Assembly (NCBI RefSeq): GCF_008153345.1
Contig: NZ_CP042818.1
Location: forward strand, 62,001-126,000
Direction: 5' to 3'
Length of the DNA: 64,000 bases
Source: Treponema phagedenis
GTDB lineage: Bacteria; Spirochaetota; Spirochaetia; Treponematales; Treponemataceae
In this document: piece after piece, positions 45,151-52,682 of the stretch
Numbering within the stretch: the first letter of the stretch is position 1
How the letters are laid out: each line of letters opens with the position of its first letter
The notes under the pieces: model-generated
What the model was told of the DNA's origin: nothing
The model's database searches: none
What the model saw: only the letters and a program-made list of their open reading frames with translations
Made by a program: the position numbers and the translations under genes

Positions 45151-46152
45151 TTAAAGCCATGGGGCATGCAGCCAGGTAAGCTCGTGCTTGTTTGCCGTAA
45201 GATGCACAACTTTTGAATGCGGAATACATGCAAAAGCTCTTGTACTGCGAAAATCCGGCTCACCCTGCATTTTTATCGTACAAATAAAATTTTCGCAAAG
45301 TCCGGAAGCAAGCCATGTATGTACCCAATCCAAAAGGCGGGGTGGATAACAAATAACATCACAACATATCCAATCGAATCTGCCAAGCTTTTGCGGCGTA
45401 ATTGTAAAAGCATCGTGCGGTATAAATTGAACCTTCGGATTTTGCATGAGGGAATCCGCAAGCTCGCTTCGATCAATGGCAACCACCTCGGCTCCCATTT
45501 GAGTTAAAACCCAACTCCATCCGCCCGGACATGCCCCTGCATCCAGACAACGGCTTCCGGCACCGGGTAAAGCCCACCCCTCCGCCTCAAAGCCTTTTTC
45601 CGCAATTGTTTTTTTTCGATAAAACTCAAGTAGTGTCATCGCCTCCCAAAGCTTAAGATATGCCCGGCTCGGCGGGTTTATCTTATCTTCCTGAAAAAAA
45701 ATCTGCCCAAGCGGAAAAGGCGACGAGGTAACCGCCGATGCAAGCAATGTTCTTTCATCTAAAAGAGTCCAAACGCCCATCGGTAAATCCGGCACTGCAT
45801 AAGGAAATCTGCGCGGTTTTCTACTGATAAAAGGCAACCTCTCTTCAATAAGCTTTGCGCGACGGAACAGCGTTGTTGGATATAACGTCCAATTCCGCTG
45901 AACGCTACGCAAAACCTCCGCCGCTTCGGAAATACTTTTGAACTGAGCAATAAAGGGCTTTTCAAAACAGCATTGCGACCAAAAAACATTTTGAGGGAAA
46001 ACTTCTCTATAAGGAATATTTGAAAAAAAGCGAACATCTTCGGGATTACGAGATTGCTCTTCAATTGACACCCCAAGCTCCGCATAAAGATTCGCTTCAA
46101 AATACCGAATAGGCAACCATGCCTTTCCTAAAAGTTGCGTAAAATCAGTCAT
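45151..46152 (-). CDS. RlmM-like rRNA 2'-O-methyltransferase
   Basis: 333 aa. Seen: a C-terminal FtsJ-type domain: SAM motif CLDAGACPGGWSWVLTQMGAEVVAIDRSEL, the catalytic Asp in DWICCDVICYPPRLLDW, the Lys in FICTIKMQGEPDF, and KHELTWLHAPWL at the end, the arrangement of RlmM (methylates C2498 of 23S rRNA). The N-terminal half lacks a clear THUMP match by eye, so the target assignment is by analogy. Its start overlaps the PilZ gene by 8 nt, indicating translational coupling. Confidence 0.75.
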   Translation of the reverse strand: MTDFTQLLGKAWLPIRYFEANLYAELGVSIEEQSRNPEDVRFFSNIPYREVFPQNVFWSQCCFEKPFIAQFKSISEAAEVLRSVQRNWTLYPTTLFRRAKLIEERLPFISRKPRRFPYAVPDLPMGVWTLLDERTLLASAVTSSPFPLGQIFFQEDKINPPSRAYLKLWEAMTLLEFYRKKTIAEKGFEAEGWALPGAGSRCLDAGACPGGWSWVLTQMGAEVVAIDRSELADSLMQNPKVQFIPHDAFTITPQKLGRFDWICCDVICYPPRLLDWVHTWLASGLCENFICTIKMQGEPDFRSTRAFACIPHSKVVHLTANKHELTWLHAPWL

Positions 46153-46486
46153 TACTACATAATTCCGCTACTTTTTCTACATATAAATTATACTGCGCAG
46201 TTCCTTTTGAGTGTAACACTGAAAACCCGACCTTATAAGAATCAGGCTCTTCATGCTTCCACATAGGCTGCACAAGAATATCAAAGGGATTCATTTCTTT
46301 GTCGGGAGAAGGAAAAATCGTCACGGTATACTCATCATTCATATCAAGATCACTTATATGAGAAAAATTTATCATGCAGCCACCTTTATTCACATTGTTC
46401 AAAACTCCCGCAAGGGGTGTAATCTCTTTTGCAAAAACGCGGGCAAAATCCTGATATCGCTCCGCTCGTCTTTTCTCTTCACTCAT
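46145..46486 (-). CDS. PilZ-domain protein (putative c-di-GMP receptor)
   Basis: 113 aa, a single-domain PilZ protein. Seen: EEKRRAERYQDFARVF with the RxxxR-type arginines, LNNVNKGGCMINF in place of the (D/N)hSxxG motif (the Ser is Asn), and a beta-barrel ending VGFSVLHSKGTAQYNLYV. Known: PilZ proteins bind cyclic di-GMP through those motifs and control motility or virulence in spirochaetes. The Ser-to-Asn change could weaken binding. It overlaps the RlmM-like gene, an unusual partner. Confidence 0.75.
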   Translation of the reverse strand: MSEEKRRAERYQDFARVFAKEITPLAGVLNNVNKGGCMINFSHISDLDMNDEYTVTIFPSPDKEMNPFDILVQPMWKHEEPDSYKVGFSVLHSKGTAQYNLYVEKVAELCSND

Positions 46487-46542
46487 AAGCGATTGAGTGT
46501 GCCGTATATTATCGGCTTTGTCAACCGCATAAGAAAACCTTT

Positions 46543-46720
46543 AGGACTTACGCATGAACAAGGGGAGGCTGCATTTACCGTATTCCGCTTCAAACAACTG
46601 CCTTTAAACAAAACTTCCCCCGTACCGCATTTCGAGTTTTAAAGCCAATTTTATAGTTTTGTATTGATGCTTTAAAACATTGTTTGGAATTTGGCAACGG
46701 TGGGTAATTTACCATAGGCA
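46543..46720 (+). repeat. Dispersed modular hairpin repeat, copy H
   Basis: Opens with GGACTTACGCATGAACAAGG (shared with 16219). Then CGAGTTTTAAAGC...GCTTTAAAACATTG, GGAATTTGGCAACGGTGGGT and AATTTACCATAGG. It lies between the divergent PilZ and adhE genes. Confidence 0.75.
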
Positions 46721-46994
46721 TAAAGTTTTGTACAAAGAAAACATCTGTTCCTTAAATTCGGTATATTCCAAACGATACCACTGAGCTCTACCGTGTTTTA
46801 TCTTTCATGTAACAAATTTTAAGATAACCGCATTGATTCCTCTCAAATCCTTTAAGAAAAGTTTTCCAGTGGTTTTCTAAGACAAGCAAATGAAATTGTG
46901 CAAACTCCGATAGAAAAATCAAAAACAAAACTCGATAAGCGGTAGAACTCAAATAAATACAATAAAAATTTATTAAAAACTTTTATCAAAATAC

Positions 46995-47023
46995 TTGACA
47001 GTTTTTTCTCAATAAATTATAAA
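46995..47023 (+). promoter_or_regulatory. Strong sigma-70 promoter of adhE
   Basis: Perfect TTGACA at 46995-47000, a 17-nt spacer, TATAAA at 47018-47023. The leader is about 25 nt and includes AAAGGAAG before the ATG at 47056. No Rex-type palindrome was seen. Confidence 0.8.
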
Positions 47024-47055
47024 TATCTATCGATATTTTTTTAAAGGAAGCGCTT

Positions 47056-49710
47056 ATGATTGTAAAAACTACGGAAGATTTGCAAATTTTGATTGAGCGT
47101 GTTCAAGCTGCCCAAAGAGAATTTTCTGAATTTTCTCAAGAGCAGGTAGACTTGATTTTTAGACACGCAGCACAGTTGGCAAACGAAAACCGCATTGCCT
47201 TGGCAAAACTTGCCGCCGAAGAAAGCGGCATGGGAATTTTTGAAGACAAGGTTATTAAAAACCACTTTGCCGCAGAATATATTTTTAACAAATATATTCA
47301 CGAACGTACCTGCGGAGTCATCAGCCATGACTCCGCTGCGGGAATTGTAAAAATTGCGGAGCCGTTGGGAGTTATCGCGGGGATTGTTCCGACAACAAAT
47401 CCTACCTCAACCGCGATTTTTAAAAGCCTTATTGCGCTTAAAACAAGAAATGGAATTGTGTTTTCTCCGCACCCACGGTCAAAAAAATCAACAATTGCGG
47501 CGGCAAAAATCATTCTCGATGCGGCTGTTGCAGTAGGCGCACCGAAAGACATTATCGGCTGGATTGACGAACCCTCTGTGGAGCTTTCGGCGGCACTGAT
47601 GCGCCATCCGAAAATTTCGCTCATTTTGGCAACCGGCGGTCCCGGCATGGTGCACGCCGCCTATTCCTCCGGCACTCCCGCAATCGGTGTCGGCTCGGGA
47701 AATACTCCCGCCGTGATCGACGAAACCGCTCATATCAAAATGGCGGTAAGCTCCATCCTTTTAAGTAAAACCTTTGACAACGGAATGATTTGCGCAAGTG
47801 AGCAATCCGTTATTGTGGTTGACTCGGTGTATGACGCCGTAAAAAAAGAATTTTTGCAGCGCGGCGCATATTTTTTAAGTCCGGCGGAAAAAGAAAAAGT
47901 AGGCAAAACAATTATTATCGACGGAGCTTTAAATTCCGCCATCGTCGGTCAGTCAGCGTATAGGATTGCAGAAATGTCCGGAATAAAAGTTCCGGAAGAA
48001 ACAAAGGTTTTAATCGGCGAGAGCGACACTTTGGAGCGATCGGAGCCTTTTGCACACGAAAAACTTTCTCCCGTTTTGGGTATGTTCCACGCAAAAAACT
48101 TTGAGGATGCGTGCCAAAAAGCTGAAAAACAAATTACGCTGGAAGGTATGGGACACACGGCTGTTTTGTACACCAATCCGCAAAACCATGAACGGATAAA
48201 TGCTTTCGGCGGTAAAATGCGCACCGGACGAATTCTTGTAAACATGCCCGCCTCGCAAGGCGCCATCGGAGACATTTACAATTTCAGACTTGAGCCTTCT
48301 TTAACTCTCGGCTGCGGAAGCTGGGGAGGAAATGCGATTAGTGAAAATGTGGGAGTAAAACATCTTATGAATATAAAAACAGTCGCCGAGCGCAGAGAAA
48401 ACATGTTATGGTTCCAAGTGCCTCGCAAAATTTACTTTAAACAAAATGCGGTCAGCGAAGGTTTAACCGATTATGCCGACAGAAAACGCGCCTTTATCGT
48501 AACAGATAAATACCTGCACGACTGCGGAATGGTTTGGCAACTCACTAAAACCCTCGACACACTCGGAATTGAGCACGAGATTTTCTCCGATGTAAAACCG
48601 GATCCCGATTTAAGCACCATTTACAAAGGCGTTGATTTGATGAACTCCTTTAAACCCGATATGGTTATTGCATTCGGCGGCGGAAGTCCGATGGATGCGG
48701 CAAAAATAATGCGCATGCTGTACGAACAGCCGATGGTAAAATTCGGTGAACTTGCCTTACGCTTTATGGACATACGAAAACGCGTGTTCAAATTCCCCAA
48801 ACTCGGCAGCAAAGCGGTACTGGTCGCAATTCCCACCACCAGCGGAACTGGATCGGAAGTTACACCCTTTGCAATTGTTACCGATGACAAAACCGGCGTT
48901 AAATACCCGATTGCCGATTACGAACTTACGCCCGACATGGCAATTATCGATCCGGACTTTGTACTCGGCTTGCCGAAGGCTCTCACCGCCTATTCGGGAA
49001 TTGACGCAATCGTGCATAACATTGAAGCCTTTGTTTCCGTGCTTGCAACGGATTTTACAAACGGGCTTGCGCTTGAATCTTTGCGCCTCATTTTCAAATA
49101 TCTGCCGGCGGCATATACAGAGGGCGAAAAAAATGTCAAAGCACGGGAAAAAATGCACTATGCGGCAACCTTAGCAGGTATGGCATTTGCAAATGCCTTC
49201 CTCGGCGTATGCCACTCAATGGCGCATAAAATCGGTGCGCAGCATCATACGGCACACGGTTTGGCAAATGCCCTGCTTATCAGCGATGTCATCCGATATA
49301 ACGCAACCGAAGCGCCGCGCAAACAGGCGATTTTCCCGCAATACAAATATCCGGTTGCCCTTGAACGGTATGCAAAAATTGCGGATCACCTTAATCTTGG
49401 CGGAAAAACAAACGAAGAAAAAACCGAAAAGCTCATCGAGAAAATCGAAGAGATCAAACGAATCTGTGAAATCCCCGAAGATTTTCGCGCAACAGGAATC
49501 CCCGAAAAAGATTTCCTCGAACACCTTGACGATATGTCGGAAAAAGCCTTTGACGACCAATGCACCACGGCAAATCCGCGTTATCCGCTTGTAAGCGAAA
49601 TTCGGGAATTATACCTGAAATGCTATTACGGCAAAGACTACAAACCCACAAACCCCGACATAGCAAAAGCAATCGGCGCAAAACCGCCCGCAAAACCGGC
49701 AAAAAAATAA
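47056..49710 (+). CDS. adhE: Bifunctional acetaldehyde-CoA/alcohol dehydrogenase
   Basis: 884 aa; reduces acetyl-CoA to acetaldehyde and then to ethanol, regenerating NAD+ in fermentation. Seen: an N-terminal aldehyde dehydrogenase (VIAGIVPTTNPTSTAIFKSL, GGPGMVHAAYSSGTPAIGVG, catalytic Cys in NGMICASEQSVIV) and, after a linker near residue 450, an iron-dependent alcohol dehydrogenase (AFGGGSPMDAAKIM, PTTSGTGSEVTPFAI, and metal-binding His in CHSMAHKIGAQHHTAHGLANALL). Both halves are complete. It probably assembles into spirosomes as other AdhE proteins do. Monocistronic, with its own promoter and terminator. Confidence 0.97.
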   Translation: MIVKTTEDLQILIERVQAAQREFSEFSQEQVDLIFRHAAQLANENRIALAKLAAEESGMGIFEDKVIKNHFAAEYIFNKYIHERTCGVISHDSAAGIVKIAEPLGVIAGIVPTTNPTSTAIFKSLIALKTRNGIVFSPHPRSKKSTIAAAKIILDAAVAVGAPKDIIGWIDEPSVELSAALMRHPKISLILATGGPGMVHAAYSSGTPAIGVGSGNTPAVIDETAHIKMAVSSILLSKTFDNGMICASEQSVIVVDSVYDAVKKEFLQRGAYFLSPAEKEKVGKTIIIDGALNSAIVGQSAYRIAEMSGIKVPEETKVLIGESDTLERSEPFAHEKLSPVLGMFHAKNFEDACQKAEKQITLEGMGHTAVLYTNPQNHERINAFGGKMRTGRILVNMPASQGAIGDIYNFRLEPSLTLGCGSWGGNAISENVGVKHLMNIKTVAERRENMLWFQVPRKIYFKQNAVSEGLTDYADRKRAFIVTDKYLHDCGMVWQLTKTLDTLGIEHEIFSDVKPDPDLSTIYKGVDLMNSFKPDMVIAFGGGSPMDAAKIMRMLYEQPMVKFGELALRFMDIRKRVFKFPKLGSKAVLVAIPTTSGTGSEVTPFAIVTDDKTGVKYPIADYELTPDMAIIDPDFVLGLPKALTAYSGIDAIVHNIEAFVSVLATDFTNGLALESLRLIFKYLPAAYTEGEKNVKAREKMHYAATLAGMAFANAFLGVCHSMAHKIGAQHHTAHGLANALLISDVIRYNATEAPRKQAIFPQYKYPVALERYAKIADHLNLGGKTNEEKTEKLIEKIEEIKRICEIPEDFRATGIPEKDFLEHLDDMSEKAFDDQCTTANPRYPLVSEIRELYLKCYYGKDYKPTNPDIAKAIGAKPPAKPAKK

Positions 49711-49718
49711 TGTAAACT

Positions 49719-49755
49719 GCACCTCTCTTCCCCAAGAGAGGTGCGTGCGTTTTTG
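49719..49755 (+). terminator. Terminator of adhE
   Basis: Perfect 11-bp stem GCACCTCTCTT/AAGAGAGGTGC with loop CCCC (49719-49744), followed by GTGCG and TTTTT at 49751-49755. It lies 9 nt after the adhE stop. Confidence 0.85.
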
Positions 49756-49757
49756 GT

Positions 49758-50112
49758 TTGAGGATTCCGCTAAACTTAGAGCTTCCAAATGAACTGGCAT
49801 ATTTGTTCGGAGAATACACGAATAATTATTTGCACGACATGGCTATACCTCAAGATTTTGCTTCCGAGAACAGGAAGACTATGCGAGAAATAATTTTAGA
49901 AAAAATGAATTTTACGCTGCAAGATTTTTTGGAGTCAATGCATAAGTATGTTGATATCAAAAATAAAATTTTACGCAAAGGCGTGACGGCTTTTTGATTT
50001 GTATCGGTAAAGGAAATGCGGAATGGAATTACTTTGCCCCGCACGGTGCCGGCAGGCGTATGTCGCGCGGAAAGACGATTATAAAACCTGTGCATAATTT
50101 TAAAGCACTCTA
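49758..50112 (+). pseudogene. Decayed RtcB-family RNA ligase gene remnant
   Basis: A 79-aa frame reads ELPNELAYLFGEYTNNYLHD, ENRKTMREIILEKM and KYVDIKNKILRKGVTAF, then stops. In another frame the match resumes immediately as LICIGKGNAEWNYFAPHGAG followed by RRMSRGKT. These are consecutive conserved segments of RtcB-type tRNA-splicing/repair ligases. About 14 residues that normally lie between RKG and the ICIGKGN segment are missing, as are the N-terminal half and the C-terminus, which is cut off where the insertion sequence begins (TAG at its junction). Left: internal deletion with frameshift. Right: truncated by the IS. Non-functional. Confidence 0.75.
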
Positions 50113-51392
50113 GTATAACGTTTTCTAATTAAGTTCATATTTGAGAGCGTCGGTTATAACCGCTTCAGAAACATCGAGATCATCAAGATTGTATTTCCAA
50201 TGGAATACGACTGGCTCTTCATTAATCTCGTCAAAGTATTTATACAGTCGATTAACTAACTCTGTTTTTGATTTTACTCTCATGCCCCGCAACAGTTGTC
50301 TTGTTAGTTTGCTGAAAAATCCTTCAATCATATTTAACCACGAACCATGTTTTGGCGTAAACACAAACTCAAATCTTCCCGGTACCGTTGAAAGATATCG
50401 AATGGTTTCTTTGGAGGTATGTACTTTTAAGTTATCCAAAATGATTCTAATTTTATCTTCTTGCGGGTATCGTTCATCAAGTATTTTAAGAAATTGCACA
50501 TAATCTTTACTGGTGTGACTGTCGCTTACAAGAGGAATGGCATCCCCCGTCTGTAAATCAATGCCTGCTAAAAGTGAGAGCGTGCCAAGCCGTTTGTATT
50601 CATAATCACGGCGAATGCATTGATGGGTTTCATCAGCAGGTAAATCATCGCTTGTCGTCGCGATAGCTTGTATGCCGGGCTTCTCATCATACGAAACAAC
50701 ATGGATATTCTTCCCTTCTTCTGTCTGTAATGGCTTATTTTCCTCAAAATAAAGTTCAAGTTGCTTATAAACGAGCAAAACATTGTGCATTTTTCTATCA
50801 AAGTCAGGGTCTCTGTTTTCACAGTAATATTCTATTTTGTAAGGTTTAATGTCTGCTTCAGTTAGTATTTTAAATACCGTTGTTTTATGGATAGTAGCGA
50901 GCCGTAGGTATCCTGCACTTTCAGCGGTGGTGTTAATATGCTTTGTTAACAGTGCGTAAGTCCATGTTTCTGCAGCATACCCAAAAGTAGTCGGTTTTTG
51001 ACAAGCGAGATTTATAATCCACGATTTCTCTTCATCGGTAATTTCCGGATTGTTTCCGCGTCCGGGTGCATCGGTGAGAGCATGCTCTACGCCGCCCTGC
51101 TTATATTTCTTAAGGCAGAGCGCAACGCTTCTATACGTATAGCCTACCTTGTCGGCTGTTTCCTTAATGGACAGCCCCTTGCTTTTAAGCAAAAGTATTC
51201 GTGCACGCGTGAGCGTTTGTGCTTGGATTGTTCGTAAACGAACAAGTGATTCAAGGTACGTGAGCTCTTCAGGATTTAGTTCAAGTTTACTCGGCGGTTT
51301 TGGCATGCAATACTCCTTAGTGATAAAAAGCTGTTGAGATAGTATCACAAACCAAAGAAAAATACAATATACTTTTCAGAAAAACGTTATAC
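50113..51392 (-). mobile_element. IS630-family insertion sequence
   Basis: About 1.28 kb, bounded by imperfect terminal inverted repeats GTATAACGTTTTCTAATTAA (left, 50113) and, read inward from 51392, GTATAACGTTTTTCTGAAAA. It contains one intact transposase. The left flank is CTCTA, as expected for insertion at a TA, but the right flank reads GAGTATAACG because a second copy of the same terminal sequence adjoins it. A clean TA duplication is therefore not visible. Confidence 0.8.
50125..51306 (-). CDS. IS630-family transposase
   Basis: 393 aa from the ATG at 51306, with AAGGAG 6 nt before it; an in-frame upstream ATG has no ribosome site. Seen: an N-terminal helix-turn-helix (LSIKETADKVGYTYRSVALCLKKY) and a DDE catalytic domain with Asp in VVSYDEKPG, Asp in RIILDNLKVHTS and Glu in SWLNMIEGFFSKL, the IS630/Tc1-type spacing. 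No frameshift or stop, so it may still be active. The stop codon lies inside the left inverted repeat. Confidence 0.93.
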   Translation of the reverse strand: MPKPPSKLELNPEELTYLESLVRLRTIQAQTLTRARILLLKSKGLSIKETADKVGYTYRSVALCLKKYKQGGVEHALTDAPGRGNNPEITDEEKSWIINLACQKPTTFGYAAETWTYALLTKHINTTAESAGYLRLATIHKTTVFKILTEADIKPYKIEYYCENRDPDFDRKMHNVLLVYKQLELYFEENKPLQTEEGKNIHVVSYDEKPGIQAIATTSDDLPADETHQCIRRDYEYKRLGTLSLLAGIDLQTGDAIPLVSDSHTSKDYVQFLKILDERYPQEDKIRIILDNLKVHTSKETIRYLSTVPGRFEFVFTPKHGSWLNMIEGFFSKLTRQLLRGMRVKSKTELVNRLYKYFDEINEEPVVFHWKYNLDDLDVSEAVITDALKYELN

Positions 51393-51394
51393 GA

Positions 51395-51604
51395 GTATAA
51401 CGTTTTGTAATTAAGTTCCTGTTATAAAAATCGGAGTATCAACAATGAGGGACTGCGGATTTAAGCATTCCTATGGTAAGTTTGCTCACCGTTGCGCCGT
51501 GTCGGACTCTTTTTTATAATAGGGAATTTTTAAACTCGAAGGTTTGGTTTTGCCTCGGACGGCAAAATGAAACCGTTGTGTTGGACTCTTCTTGATAAAA
51601 AAGA
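51395..51604 (-). repeat. Dispersed modular hairpin repeat, copy A, with IS630-like end
   Basis: Starts two bases past the IS with GTATAACGTTTTGTAATTAA. Continues ATCAACAATGAGGGACTGCG, the dyad GGTAAGTTTGCTCACC, GTTGCGCCGTGTCGG and TTTTTTATAATA, and ends with hairpin GGTTTGGTTTTGCC (loop TCGGAC) GGCAAAATGAAACC. The last module parallels that of copy K. Confidence 0.8.
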
Positions 51605-51654
51605 AAAAGACGCGAACTCCGTTTCTGTATAACACGAGCTCTGTTTTATTCCTC

Positions 51655-51683
51655 TTGACCTCAAATTAAAAGCTTGATATGGT
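51655..51683 (+). promoter_or_regulatory. Promoter of the bactofilin operon, probably leaderless
   Basis: TTGACC at 51655-51660, a 17-nt spacer, TATGGT at 51678-51683. The predicted start of transcription is about 2-3 nt before the ATG at 51693, and no Shine-Dalgarno sequence is present. Confidence 0.55.
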
Positions 51684-51692
51684 ATAAAAATA

Positions 51693-52055
51693 ATGGCAAA
51701 AGATAAGATTGATTTAATAGATTTTGATGAAGAAGATTATGATACCGTGTTGGCAACCGACATTCACTTTTCGGGCAGCATTCAGTTCAAGGAACCTTTT
51801 ATGATTAAGGGGGCTGTTGAGGGGCAAATAGAGTCCGGCAGTGATTTGATGATTGCTGAAGGTGCAAAGGTAAGGGCGAATATTTTAGCGGATCGTGTTG
51901 TTATCAAGGGAGAGGTCATCGGAAATATAAAAGCAACTTCTCTTGTCCATGTGTTTTCGTGCGGGCGGCTTACAGGTGATGTAACCGCACCGGAAGTTGT
52001 TTTGGATAGCGGATGTTTTTTTTCCGGTGTTTGTTCTATGACAAGTCCCGGGTAA
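51693..52055 (+). CDS. Bactofilin (polymer-forming cytoskeletal protein)
   Basis: 120 aa. Seen: the bactofilin core of short beta-helix repeats: TDIHFSGSIQFKEPFMIKGAVEGQIESGSDLMIAEGAKVRANILADRVVIKGEVIGNIKATSLV in successive 17-18-residue turns, each with hydrophobic positions and a Gly. Known: bactofilins polymerise without nucleotide and organise cell shape, cell wall enzymes or chromosome partition; in helical bacteria they affect cell curvature. The next gene overlaps its stop by one base (TAATG). Confidence 0.9.
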   Translation: MAKDKIDLIDFDEEDYDTVLATDIHFSGSIQFKEPFMIKGAVEGQIESGSDLMIAEGAKVRANILADRVVIKGEVIGNIKATSLVHVFSCGRLTGDVTAPEVVLDSGCFFSGVCSMTSPG

Positions 52056-52678
52056 TGGTTTCTCAATTGAAAAAAAAATCTGTTTTTTTTATATCTTTTA
52101 TTTTTTATTTTTTAGCCTTGCTTCAAGCACAGGATGCTCTTTTATTATATCGATCGAGAGAGTACGAGCAGGCAATCGACACGTGTAAAAATGAGATTAA
52201 GCGTAATCCTAAAAATCTTGATAGTTATGTTATCCTTTCATGGGCGCTTGTCGGGGCAGGTAAGTATCAGGAAGCTCTTGACTGGTCTCAGAAAGGGAGG
52301 CAGCTTTCAATTTATGACCCGCGGTTGATAGAAATACAAGCAGAAGCATTATTCTATCTTGGAAAAAATGAAGAAGCGTTAAAATATTTTCAGAATTATA
52401 TTTCTTATGCACCGAATGGGGTGCGGCAAGCGGTGGTTTATTATTTTATGGGTGAAATATATTTACGCCTTTCAAAATTCAGGCATGCGGATATGGCTTT
52501 TTCCGCTGCGTTACAACTCAATTCTTTGAATAGTGAGTGGTGGGCTCGTCTCGGATATGCTCGCGAGCGCGCAAAGGAAAATCGTTACTCCCTTGAAGCG
52601 TATAATCGAGCCTTGGAATTAAATAAAAATCTTATTGATGCGCAAAAAGGAAAAGAGCGCCTTTTAAAAAACTTTTAA
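52055..52678 (+). CDS. TPR-repeat protein with signal peptide
   Basis: 207 aa from the ATG at 52055 (translationally coupled to the bactofilin gene). Seen: a signal sequence (KKKSVFFISFIFYFLALLQA), then about four TPR units (LLLYRSREYEQAIDTCKNEI, VILSWALVGAGKYQEALDWS, YFMGEIYLRLSKFRHADMAF, RLGYARERAKENRYSLEAYN). Probably periplasmic. A TPR protein directly coupled to a bactofilin suggests a shared role in envelope or cell-shape organisation (inference). Confidence 0.8.
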   Translation: MVSQLKKKSVFFISFIFYFLALLQAQDALLLYRSREYEQAIDTCKNEIKRNPKNLDSYVILSWALVGAGKYQEALDWSQKGRQLSIYDPRLIEIQAEALFYLGKNEEALKYFQNYISYAPNGVRQAVVYYFMGEIYLRLSKFRHADMAFSAALQLNSLNSEWWARLGYARERAKENRYSLEAYNRALELNKNLIDAQKGKERLLKNF

Positions 52679-52682
52679 CTCT

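Noticed and set aside
49758-49997. Stand-alone 79-aa gene
   Set aside because: It is the middle of an RtcB-type protein, and the match continues in another frame right after its stop, so it is treated as a pseudogene.
50108-51398. TA target-site duplication of the IS630 element
   Set aside because: CTCTA flanks the left end, but the right end runs into GAGTATAACG of a neighbouring repeat, so the exact duplication cannot be defined.
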